DNA from: JAVBQB01 sp031549265
Lineage (GTDB): Bacteria > Bacillota > Clostridia > Oscillospirales > JAVBQB01
NCBI GenBank assembly: GCA_031549265.1
Contig: JAVBQB010000002.1
Span: 434,001 to 498,000 of the forward strand
DNA: 64,000 bases
Direction: 5' to 3'
Positions 9,478-16,727 of the stretch are shown piece by piece. The translations under genes were made by a program, and so were the position numbers. The notes beneath the pieces were generated by a model, which was not told the DNA's origin, made no database searches, and was given only the letters and a program-made list of their open reading frames with translations. The stretch's first letter is position 1, and each line of letters opens with the position of its first letter.

Positions 9478-10185
9478 TCAACGGTACGGAGTGGGCACGT
9501 TGGCAAGCTGAAAGAGGAAAATAACTCCGGTCAGCACGACCTGATGCCCGAGATATATGATCAGCGTGTGCCGGCCAATAGTCGGCAGTATCGGCATATT
9601 GAATTTGTAAAACCACCGGGGGAGATGGCCGTTGATCACGTGGCCGCCGAACCAGACCCCGATGAGAAAGCAGAAAAACCAGGGCAGGAGCGGGAAATAG
9701 TCGGTGGTGACAAAATTGCGCGGCTCCAGCCCGAACATCCACAGCCCCTGGAGCTTGGTGGCGCGGGGATAAAACTGGTAGGTCAGGGCGAACGTGGCGG
9801 TATAAAGCACAAGGGCGGTCATTCCGATCGCGCCCGACAGCATCGGAGCCACAGCGGCATAAAGCAGTATGGCGATCGACAAAAAGTGGAGTATTCCAAA
9901 CATTATCGGGGAACCGGCGATCACCGTGATAACAGTTACTGCCGTAGCGAGAGCGGCCAGCATCATTCCGCGCTTGAAGTTTGAATGGGAAAAGCGGCTG
10001 GAAGCGCCGCAAAGCAGGATGAATATTCCCGCGAAAAATGGCTGCAAAAAGTTCAGCAGAGGGTTATAAAGCGCCCAATACGGCAGATATCCGTAAGCCA
10101 CAAGGTCGTATCCGAAGTGGTACAGCACCATGAGCGCGATGGACAGTCCGCGGAGCGCGTCCAGGAGATGATAACGCTCAGACAT
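9478..10185 (-). CDS. DUF1624 / HGSNAT-like acyltransferase membrane protein
   Basis: Integral membrane protein of 235 aa with about seven hydrophobic segments. It belongs to the heparan-alpha-glucosaminide N-acetyltransferase catalytic-domain family (DUF1624). The family signature is the N-terminal LDALRGLSIALMVLYHFGYD, whose Arg and His are conserved in membrane acyltransferases. A substrate cannot be assigned; a cell-envelope glycan or lipid is plausible. Its start overlaps the ychF stop by eight bases, so it is translated from the ychF-thrS transcript. Confidence 0.75.
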   Translation of the reverse strand: MSERYHLLDALRGLSIALMVLYHFGYDLVAYGYLPYWALYNPLLNFLQPFFAGIFILLCGASSRFSHSNFKRGMMLAALATAVTVITVIAGSPIMFGILHFLSIAILLYAAVAPMLSGAIGMTALVLYTATFALTYQFYPRATKLQGLWMFGLEPRNFVTTDYFPLLPWFFCFLIGVWFGGHVINGHLPRWFYKFNMPILPTIGRHTLIIYLGHQVVLTGVIFLFQLANVPTPYR

Positions 10186-11269
10186 TAAAGCGGAAAAGCA
10201 CGATGTCGCCGTCCATCATCACGTAGTCGCGGCCCTCGCTTCTGATCAGCCCCTTTTCCTTGGCGTGCGCCATAGTTCCGCACTCCATCAGGTCGTCAAA
10301 GGCTATTACCTCGGCGCGAATGAACCCGCGCTCGAAGTCGGAGTGAATCTTTCCGGCGGCCTGCGGGGCTTTTGTCCCGCGCTTTATTGTCCAGGCGCGC
10401 ACCTCGGGCGCTCCCGCGGTCAGATACGAAATCAATCCGAGAAGGCGGTACGATACACGGATTAGTCTGTCCAAGCCGGATTCTTCAATGCCTATTTCAG
10501 CCAAGAATTCGACGCGTTCGTCAGCCTCAAGCTCGGCAAGGTCTTGTTCCAGCTTCGCGCAAATGGGCAGAATCTCGGCCTTCTCGTCAGCGGCGATCGA
10601 CTCCAGCGCTTTGTAATGAGCATTAGTCTCACGGTTGGCAAACGACGTTTCGTCAAGGTTTGCGACATAAAGCACCGGCTTCAAAGTCAACAGCGCGCAA
10701 GTGGACAGGATTTCAGCGTCGACGGGGGTGCAGTCGAAGGTTCGCGCGGGAAGTCCTTTATCCAGATGATCGCGCAGCGCCGAGAAGAGATCGATTTCAT
10801 GTTCGAATTTCTTGTCGCCCTTGGCCATCTTACGTGCTCTGTCAATACGCTTGTCGACCAGCTCCATATCGGCGAGAGCCAGTTCGATGCCGATTATCTC
10901 GACATCACGGGCTGGATCGGCGGAGCCTTCGACGTGAACCACGTTGTCGTCGTCAAAGCAACGCACGACATGGGCAATCGCGTCAACCTCGCGGATGTGC
11001 GCGAGAAACTTGTTGCCCAGTCCCTCGCCGCGGGCCGCACCGCGAACAAGACCTGCTATGTCGAAAAATTCGATCACAGCAGGCGTTACTTTCTGCGGAT
11101 TATGCATTTGGGACAAAACATCCAGGCGCTTGTCCGGCACAGACACAACGCCGACGTTAGGCTCAATCGTGCAAAACGGATAGTTGGCTGATTCCGCGCC
11201 GGCATTCGTAATCGCGTTAAACAGAGTGCTTTTGCCGACATTTGGAAGGCCTACAATTCCGAGCCTCAT
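10178..11269 (-). CDS. ychF: Ribosome-binding ATPase YchF
   Basis: Obg-family P-loop NTPase of 363 aa that hydrolyses ATP rather than GTP, binds ribosomes and is involved in translation and oxidative-stress control. The G1 motif GLPNVGKST is at residues 6-14, and G3 DIAGLVRGA is near 70. The Obg G4 NKxD is replaced by the NLDE of VANLDE, as expected for ATP specificity. A C-terminal TGS domain ends with [13 protein letters not shown]. It lies 36 bases downstream of the Rrf2 regulator gene and overlaps the following membrane-protein gene. Confidence 0.97.
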   Translation of the reverse strand: MRLGIVGLPNVGKSTLFNAITNAGAESANYPFCTIEPNVGVVSVPDKRLDVLSQMHNPQKVTPAVIEFFDIAGLVRGAARGEGLGNKFLAHIREVDAIAHVVRCFDDDNVVHVEGSADPARDVEIIGIELALADMELVDKRIDRARKMAKGDKKFEHEIDLFSALRDHLDKGLPARTFDCTPVDAEILSTCALLTLKPVLYVANLDETSFANRETNAHYKALESIAADEKAEILPICAKLEQDLAELEADERVEFLAEIGIEESGLDRLIRVSYRLLGLISYLTAGAPEVRAWTIKRGTKAPQAAGKIHSDFERGFIRAEVIAFDDLMECGTMAHAKEKGLIRSEGRDYVMMDGDIVLFRFNV

Positions 11270-11305
11270 ATTATCACTACCTTAATCAGAACCGAAAAAA
11301 ACGGC

Positions 11306-11758
11306 TTATTGATCTGCGCCCTGGCATTCCGCACAGGCCGCCTGCTCATGAATCTTACCCTTGATTTTCTCCAGTGTCATACTGTCAAGCGACACTGACA
11401 GAAGGTCTTCAAGCTCGATCCAGTAATCAGAGAGCACGCACGCGCCGTAATTCTTACAGCAGTCCTCGGGTTTATCGACGCAATGGAGTTTAAAAAATTC
11501 GTTCTCCATCACCCGCATAACCCGGCCAACCGAAATTTCCGACAGCGGCATTGCCAGCCTGTAACCGCCGCGCACGCCTTTCGAACTGTAAATGAACCCG
11601 GCTTTCTTGAGCTTGCTGGCGATCGATTCAAGATATTTTTCAGAAATACCCTGAGCTTCGGCGGCGGCCAGCGTTGTAATATTTGACGTTGGGCTCTCAT
11701 TGAGAGCGAGCTCTATTAAAAAACGGAGAGCATACCTCGTTTGGGTGGAGATTTTCAC
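11306..11758 (-). CDS. Rrf2-family transcriptional regulator
   Basis: Winged-helix repressor or sensor of 150 aa. The family pattern is clear: MKISTQTRYALRFLIELA start, recognition region ISEKYLESIASKLKKAG, and wing KGVRGGYRLA. A cysteine motif HC-x6-CC-x4-C (about residues 92-105) sits where IscR-like members bind an Fe-S cluster, and there are two more Cys near the end (CAEC). This suggests redox or iron-sulphur sensing, as inference. AGGAGGGGT precedes the ATG. It heads the ychF run; candidate operator dyads lie in its upstream region. Confidence 0.9.
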   Translation of the reverse strand: MKISTQTRYALRFLIELALNESPTSNITTLAAAEAQGISEKYLESIASKLKKAGFIYSSKGVRGGYRLAMPLSEISVGRVMRVMENEFFKLHCVDKPEDCCKNYGACVLSDYWIELEDLLSVSLDSMTLEKIKGKIHEQAACAECQGADQ

Positions 11759-11833
11759 ATTACCCCTCCTAAAGAATTAGCCACTGATATTAACAGGCGG
11801 CAGACAGCTGCGGCCGACATCAGTTTGGGATGT

Positions 11834-11855
11834 CTCAAAAACATCAGGTTTTGAG
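11834..11855. repeat. Inverted repeat upstream of the Rrf2 gene
   Basis: CTCAAAA (11834-11840) and TTTTGAG (11849-11855) form a seven-bp dyad between the predicted promoter and the regulator start. A neighbouring GACATC/GATGTC pair adds a second dyad. This is a possible autoregulatory operator or leader hairpin. Confidence 0.35.
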
Positions 11856-11872
11856 GAGTTACCCATAGAAAT

Positions 11873-11901
11873 ATGTTATCATATACAGAAACGATAGGCA
11901 A
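11873..11901 (-). promoter_or_regulatory. Predicted promoter of the Rrf2 regulator gene
   Basis: Minus-strand TTGCCT (11901-11896), 17-base spacer and TAACAT (11878-11873), about 115 bases before the regulator start. Confidence 0.45.
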
Positions 11902-11914
11902 TAGAAAATACGTG

Positions 11915-12295
11915 CTATTTTAGGCGAGTTCCTATTCCACAGAATACTCTGAACACATTTTTCGACCTTTTCGCGAGCTTGGAGGCGACCCTGCCGGTCT
12001 GTTCGCGCCACAATCGGGACTTCGCGTCCATTGGAACCAGACCACATGAGATATCGCCGCAAATCACGATTCTGTCATCAAGAGAGTCCAACAGACCGTC
12101 AATCTCGGATTCGGGATCGCGGCCATCGGAAACGCACGAGTAAACCCATTGCTCAAGCCCGTTGATAACCTTGCCTCCGGTGTCGAGGGAGGACTGATCC
12201 GGTTTACATGTGACGACATCCGAATGATCGGCGCCAAGCTCGGATATAACAAAGTCGAGCTTTCCCTGATATGCGCCTCCAATAACCAGTATCAT
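11915..12295 (-). CDS. Short CobU-like protein (adenosylcobinamide kinase family)
   Basis: Protein of 126 aa related to the adenosylcobinamide kinase/guanylyltransferase family but about 60 residues shorter. It starts with a P-loop-like GGAYQGK in which the Ser/Thr after Lys is Leu. It ends with the classical CobU block: an Asp-Ile-Ser-Cys-Gly stretch, VPMD, RxxREQTGR and a final GIGTRLK. The region holding the guanylylated His of CobU is missing or shortened. It lies 104 bases downstream of cobS on the same strand. The ATG at 12295 was chosen because GAGGTG lies six bases upstream; the open frame continues to a GTG within that site. It may be a partner of, or a vestigial duplicate of, the full CobU nearby. 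Confidence 0.65.
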   Translation of the reverse strand: MILVIGGAYQGKLDFVISELGADHSDVVTCKPDQSSLDTGGKVINGLEQWVYSCVSDGRDPESEIDGLLDSLDDRIVICGDISCGLVPMDAKSRLWREQTGRVASKLAKRSKNVFRVFCGIGTRLK

Positions 12296-12399
12296 AAAAA
12301 ACACCTCATAAAGCGTTCGCGTATGAAAAATTAGCCGTCGATCCGCAGATTTATCTCAAGCTCTCGCCGGCAGCGGCGCTGAACTCGCCGGAACAGGAT

Positions 12400-13188
12400 T
12401 CAGACCACGGCCAGAACGACCAGACCCGCGACTTCGGAAAGCGTCAGCGAGTATCCGAGCAAATCCCCGTTGATGCCGCCGATTGAACGTGAAGCCCGCC
12501 AGATCGCAAGTGTAAAAACGGCGGCCATCCCAAGTGAGACGTAAAGGCCGAAAAGCCCGGCAAAAAATATGGAAAGGCCGACCATGACGGCGAGTGTGAG
12601 AATGAGCGCGGCTCTGGCCTTTGATCCCGCGTCTTTGCTGAAATACGCGCCGTAGCCCTTTTCGCTGACCTTGCGCATCGACACCTGGGCAAGGCCGGTC
12701 AGCGAGCGGGACATGACCGGAATCAGGAGCAGCAGCCAGAGCTTTGTCTGTAAAGGAACGAAACCCAACGATACATAAGCGCCGAGCTTTGACGACAGGT
12801 CAAGGCAGGCGGCGAATGCGGTAAACGAGAGGATAACCAGCGCCACAACGCCGTAAGCGCCGACATGCGAATCCTTGAGAATGAGCAGTTTCTTTTCGCG
12901 GTCGGCTCTGGACAGCAGCGCATCGCAGGTGTCGATGAACCCATCGATGTGGATGAGCCCTGTAATAATCCATGGCGTAAAAAGCAACAGCACCGCGCGG
13001 ATAAACCCGTTCAGTCCAAAATATCCGGTAACCCAGGCGACCGCAAACCAAATCAAGCCGATTGCGATGCCCACTAACGGCATAAGCGGCGGGACCGTCG
13101 GCGCGGCCTTGTCATCCCATCGGCGGGGCACCGGGATAAGCGAGAACATTCCAAAGGTCATGCACAGAGCGTCAATCAATCTTTTCAT
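12400..13188 (-). CDS. cobS: Adenosylcobinamide-GDP ribazoletransferase (cobalamin synthase)
   Basis: Integral membrane enzyme of 262 aa that joins adenosylcobinamide-GDP to alpha-ribazole or its phosphate, the last assembly step of cobalamin. About six hydrophobic helices and the family's acidic motif HIDGFIDTCDALLS with following SRADREKKL and KDSHVGAYG are visible. The frame is open further upstream, but the ATG at 13188 starts the conserved N-terminus (MKRLIDALCMTFGMFSLIPV) and overlaps the cobU stop by 17 bases. Third gene of a cobT-cobU-cobS unit. Confidence 0.95.
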   Translation of the reverse strand: MKRLIDALCMTFGMFSLIPVPRRWDDKAAPTVPPLMPLVGIAIGLIWFAVAWVTGYFGLNGFIRAVLLLFTPWIITGLIHIDGFIDTCDALLSRADREKKLLILKDSHVGAYGVVALVILSFTAFAACLDLSSKLGAYVSLGFVPLQTKLWLLLLIPVMSRSLTGLAQVSMRKVSEKGYGAYFSKDAGSKARAALILTLAVMVGLSIFFAGLFGLYVSLGMAAVFTLAIWRASRSIGGINGDLLGYSLTLSEVAGLVVLAVV

Positions 13189-13732
13189 ACAGTTCGTCAA
13201 ACCCCACGCATCTCTTGTGCACGACCACGGTCGAAAAGCAAACCTCGATCGCGGCGTCGCACGCCTTTGCGGCCGCCCGGTCGACAAAAGCCAGTGAGCG
13301 CCGGTAGTCCTCGACAACGTCAGTATACTTTCCGGCGTCCGAATAGATTGCGTCCGACACAATCACGATGTTTTCAAAATGCCGGCAGACGGTGTCAATT
13401 TCGGCAGCGAGCCGCTCGGAGCAGGAGCTGTCAGTAATCCCGGACGGAGGGAACATCTCGTTCATCAGAAGCGCCGTCAGACTGTCCAGTAGCAGTGAGC
13501 CGCCGGCGTCGCATACTTTTATCAAACCATCGATTCCGGTGGGCATCTCGACGGTCTCAAAGCCCCAGCCGTCCCGGTCCGCTTTGTGCCGCAATATGCG
13601 CTTGTCATCCTCGCCATCAACCGGAGCCATAGTGGCGACGTAGTAGAGCGGACGTCCGGACTGAGCCTGCGCCAGCTTTTGGGCGATCATCGACTTGCCG
13701 TTTTTGCAGCCGCCGGAAATGAATATTCTCAC
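13172..13732 (-). CDS. cobU: Adenosylcobinamide kinase / adenosylcobinamide-phosphate guanylyltransferase
   Basis: Cytoplasmic enzyme of 186 aa that phosphorylates and then guanylylates adenosylcobinamide. It has an intact P-loop GGCKNGKS near residue 8 and the block RHKADRDGWGFETVE, which contains the His that carries GMP in the family. The C-terminal block differs from classical CobU: VSDAIYSDAG replaces the usual Asn-Glu-Val-Gly segment, and the end lacks the Leu-Pro-Leu-type terminus. The GTG at 13732 overlaps the cobT TGA as GTGA, so translation is coupled. The open frame runs 39 codons further upstream inside cobT but without family similarity. Confidence 0.88.
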   Translation of the reverse strand: MRIFISGGCKNGKSMIAQKLAQAQSGRPLYYVATMAPVDGEDDKRILRHKADRDGWGFETVEMPTGIDGLIKVCDAGGSLLLDSLTALLMNEMFPPSGITDSSCSERLAAEIDTVCRHFENIVIVSDAIYSDAGKYTDVVEDYRRSLAFVDRAAAKACDAAIEVCFSTVVVHKRCVGFDELYEKID

Positions 13733-14811
13733 GACTCTTCGATATTCTCGAGATATTCGGCGCCGGCGTTGCCAAGCGCTTCGGGGAAGGTGGCGACGTC
13801 GTTCATAACCGCGCACGCGGCTTCCATAACCGAGAACATGATCGGGCATCCGCTGCCCTCGCCAAGACGCATGCCGAGATTGAGCGGCGCGGGCATGTCC
13901 ATCTGCTCAAGGTATTTTACATAACCGGGCTCCACCGAAACATGGGAGGCAAACATGAAATCGCGGGCGGCGGGACAGAGCTTTGTTGCGACAAACGCCG
14001 CGGCGATCGAAATAAAACCGTCAATTACGACCGGCACGCGGTTTTTGGCCGCGCCGAGAAAGACTCCTGTCATTGCGGCGATATCAAATCCGCCCAGTTT
14101 TGCAAGAACGTCGACCGGGTCGGAAATGTCCGGCTTGTTTTGCCTGACCGCGCGGTCGACGATGTCGCTCTTCAGCCTGAAGGCTTCTTCCTTCAGGCCG
14201 GCGCCGCGGCCGACGGAATCCTCCGCGGTGCAGCCGGTCATGGCGCAAAGGATGGCCGAGGAAGTGCTGGTGTTGCCGATGCCCATTTCTCCGACGCCGA
14301 TAAGGGTGTAACCCTCTTTAACGGCGTTCTCGGCGGCTTCAATACCGGTGAGAATGGCGGTCAGAGCCTCGTCGCGGGTCATTGCCGGGCCTTTTGCGAT
14401 ATTGTCGGTTGATTTACGGATCTTTTTGTTTATGACACCAGGGATGTCCAGGTCGGCGTTGACGCCCATGTCGTACACCCTGAGGTCTGTCCCCATTTGG
14501 CGCGCGATGGCGGCGACGCCCGTCACACCGCGGATAAACAGACCGGTCATCAGTGCCGTTACCTCTTGAGGCGCGGAGGCGACGCCCTCTTCGACCACGC
14601 CGTTGTCGGAGGACATGATTATCACGCACTTTTTGCCGATTTTGTTCTTGACGCTGCCGGTAATTCCCGCGAGCTTGACCGCGATTGATTCAAGCACGCC
14701 AAGACTTCCCGGGGGTTTGATCAGGCTGTCCATCCGCTCTTGCGCCTGGGAGATTGCCGCGCTGTCGGCAGACGGAATCTGGGCGATATATTGCTCCAGT
14801 TTTTGCTGCAT
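13729..14811 (-). CDS. cobT: Nicotinate-nucleotide--dimethylbenzimidazole phosphoribosyltransferase
   Basis: Makes alpha-ribazole phosphate from nicotinate mononucleotide and the lower-ligand base, 360 aa, full length. Diagnostic blocks are IKPPGSLGVLE near residue 31, the SSDNGVVEEGV segment, GVGEMGIGNT near 170 and the C-terminal SHVSVEPG with the catalytic Glu. AGGAAG precedes the ATG by a normal distance. It is the first gene of cobT-cobU-cobS, driven by a good sigma-A-type promoter without a recognisable cobalamin riboswitch. The lower base used cannot be inferred; no bza genes are in the window. Confidence 0.97.
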   Translation of the reverse strand: MQQKLEQYIAQIPSADSAAISQAQERMDSLIKPPGSLGVLESIAVKLAGITGSVKNKIGKKCVIIMSSDNGVVEEGVASAPQEVTALMTGLFIRGVTGVAAIARQMGTDLRVYDMGVNADLDIPGVINKKIRKSTDNIAKGPAMTRDEALTAILTGIEAAENAVKEGYTLIGVGEMGIGNTSTSSAILCAMTGCTAEDSVGRGAGLKEEAFRLKSDIVDRAVRQNKPDISDPVDVLAKLGGFDIAAMTGVFLGAAKNRVPVVIDGFISIAAAFVATKLCPAARDFMFASHVSVEPGYVKYLEQMDMPAPLNLGMRLGEGSGCPIMFSVMEAACAVMNDVATFPEALGNAGAEYLENIEES

Positions 14812-14857
14812 AATTGCACTTCCTCATATTAAATATGTTTAATGATTGTCAGGGCAA

Positions 14858-14886
14858 AATATATCATAATCGACTTTATATGTCAA
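14858..14886 (-). promoter_or_regulatory. Predicted sigma-A promoter of cobT-cobU-cobS
   Basis: Minus-strand perfect TTGACA (14886-14881), exactly 17 bases, then TATATT (14863-14858), about 45 bases before the cobT start. Confidence 0.75.
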
Positions 14887-14985
14887 CTTTAGACTATGTT
14901 TATGCGAGTAAAATCTAATACTATGAACCGTACCCGAACCGATGAAAAGAGTTTTCAGTTTCAGGCAAGAATTAGTATAAAAATC
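14887..14985. other. Divergent intergenic core, no gene seen
   Basis: A+T-rich space between the two divergent predicted promoters of cobT (minus) and the DUF3786-like gene (plus). No open frame, B12 box or riboswitch fold was recognised here. Confidence 0.5.
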
Positions 14986-15014
14986 TTGTGGTAAAAAAAT
15001 GAGTATGGTATAAT
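14986..15014 (+). promoter_or_regulatory. Predicted extended -10 promoter
   Basis: TTGTGG (14986-14991), 17-base spacer ending in TGG, and TATAAT (15009-15014). It would transcribe the gene at 15194 with a leader of about 170 bases in which I recognise nothing. Confidence 0.55.
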
Positions 15015-15193
15015 AAGAAATTAATATTAAGCCGATCAGTTCGGCGGCGATTATTCACCAATAATGCCGAAATAGACGCGAGCAGCGGTGTTATGACCTA
15101 TGAATATGACTTTATCAGCTGCCGACGCTCCCCGATTGCATAAATACTTTACGATTATAGGGCTTTTATTATATTGGTTTTGGAGATGATATC

Positions 15194-15868
15194 ATGGTGC
15201 CTTCCAACGGGATACCGCAGGATAAACAGGAGTTTGGAACCTACACCGCGTCGCTGAAAAAAGCGCACAGTGACTTTCTGAGCGGCGATTTCGCGCAAAT
15301 GGCTCAAAACGCGGGTGCCAGCTATGTCGCAGAAAAGAATGTGATCGAGACGGTTTTTATCGGATTGCCGTACTCCGTTTCATGCGAAGACGCGCTCGTC
15401 TGGCCGATTGGGCACGAGGCCGAGCTGTCGCCCATTGACCAGTCGGTTGTGCTTCATAATCTGCTTGTCGCGAGCGGGCGCAAGCTCTCTGGCGAGCTTG
15501 TAACCTTTCGCCAGTTTCGAAAGGTAGGGAGAGCCGGAGGCCCGGCAGGCAAGGAAGAGGGGGATGAGTTCGCGAGGATTTATACCGGACAGCCCGCGCT
15601 CCTCGACAAATTGCTGGAAGTATATCCCGGCAAGCGGTCAAACCACGGGGACGCTTCCATCGAAATACTGGCGCTGCCGAGATTGCCGCTGACCATAGTG
15701 CTGTGGGAGGGCGAGGACAATATCATTCCGCCGTCGTGCAACATTCTGATGGATTCAACCGCCGGGGACTATTTGCCGCTTGAGGATCTTTCGGCGATAG
15801 GGCCGTTTGCCCTAGAGAAATTTGTCGAGCTTGCCAACAACGGATTCAAAATTAAGAATAAACGATAA
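15194..15868 (+). CDS. DUF3786-like protein of unknown function
   Basis: Soluble protein of 224 aa without signal peptide or membrane helix. The overall pattern recalls DUF3786 proteins of anaerobic bacteria: a central block with LSPIDQSVVLHNLLVASG, then LVTFRQF, and a C-terminal LPLTIVLWEGEDNIIPPSCNILMDS. No function is known to me for the family. GGAG lies eight bases before the ATG. It is divergent from the cobT unit and precedes the Bax-inhibitor gene by under 50 bases, so the two may share a transcript. Confidence 0.55.
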   Translation: MVPSNGIPQDKQEFGTYTASLKKAHSDFLSGDFAQMAQNAGASYVAEKNVIETVFIGLPYSVSCEDALVWPIGHEAELSPIDQSVVLHNLLVASGRKLSGELVTFRQFRKVGRAGGPAGKEEGDEFARIYTGQPALLDKLLEVYPGKRSNHGDASIEILALPRLPLTIVLWEGEDNIIPPSCNILMDSTAGDYLPLEDLSAIGPFALEKFVELANNGFKIKNKR

Positions 15869-15916
15869 AAGATTCTGATAATTAAATTAATTGTGGAAAA
15901 TTCGAGGTGTATTCGC

Positions 15917-16642
15917 ATGGACAATCAAAGAGGATCACTTTACAGCAGGCCGGGCGGCGTCGCCAGCATAACAAACCCAAATTATCAGGAAACACTGAAA
16001 AAAACCATGTCGGGAGTGTTCATATGGATGCTGGTCGGTCTTGCCGTGACCGCGCTTGCGTCATATATCACCGTCACTACGCCCGCTATACTCACTGCGG
16101 TGTTCGGCAGTCCGTTTCTGCTTATCACGCTCATAATCGCCGAGCTCGCGCTGGTGGTTGTTCTGAGTCTGGCGATCAATAAAATCAGCTCGGCGGTTGC
16201 GACGGCGCTGTTTATTCTATATTCGCTGATCAACGGCATCACGCTGTCCTGCGTTTTTCTGGCGTATGATCTTGGCACGGTTTTTATGGCTTTTGCGATA
16301 TCCGCTGTGATGTTTGGCGGGATGGCGGTTTTCGGTTATGTGACAAAGCGTGATTTGACCACGGTCGGCAGCTTTCTGATCATGGGACTATTCGGCGTGT
16401 TGATCGCGATGGTGGTGAACATGTTCCTGAGAAGCGACGTGATGAGCTATGTAATCAGCATAGTCGCAGTGCTTGTTTTTGTCGGCTTGACCGCGTTTGA
16501 CACGCAGAGGATAAAGAACTCGGTCGCCCATTACAGAGATACCGAGTCGCTCAACAAACTCATCATCATCGGCGCGCTCAGCCTATATTTGGACTTCATC
16601 AACATTTTCCTGCACATGCTGAGATTGCTGGGACGCAAATGA
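15917..16642 (+). CDS. Bax inhibitor-1 / YccA family membrane protein
   Basis: Seven-helix membrane protein of 241 aa of the BI-1 (UPF0005/TMBIM) family, whose bacterial members include the pH-dependent calcium leak channel YetJ. Helices run from about residue 37 to 235. The family's C-terminal features FDTQRIKN and YLDFINIFLHMLRLLG are present, including the paired acidic residues. The frame opens at a GTG 24 bases upstream, but the ATG at 15917 has GAGGTG seven bases before it and fits the usual N-terminus. Ion transport is inference from homologues. Confidence 0.88.
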   Translation: MDNQRGSLYSRPGGVASITNPNYQETLKKTMSGVFIWMLVGLAVTALASYITVTTPAILTAVFGSPFLLITLIIAELALVVVLSLAINKISSAVATALFILYSLINGITLSCVFLAYDLGTVFMAFAISAVMFGGMAVFGYVTKRDLTTVGSFLIMGLFGVLIAMVVNMFLRSDVMSYVISIVAVLVFVGLTAFDTQRIKNSVAHYRDTESLNKLIIIGALSLYLDFINIFLHMLRLLGRK

Positions 16643-16727
16643 ATGATCCTGCGGCGGTTTTTATGGCAAATAATAATTCGGGGCCTTATTTCTTCATAGG
16701 TTGAAATACGCTTTAACGGAGGCTGCC

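Noticed and set aside
14812..15193. Cobalamin riboswitch upstream of cobT
   Set aside because: No B12 box or CCGCCACTGTA core could be found on the minus strand; only a plain promoter is seen.
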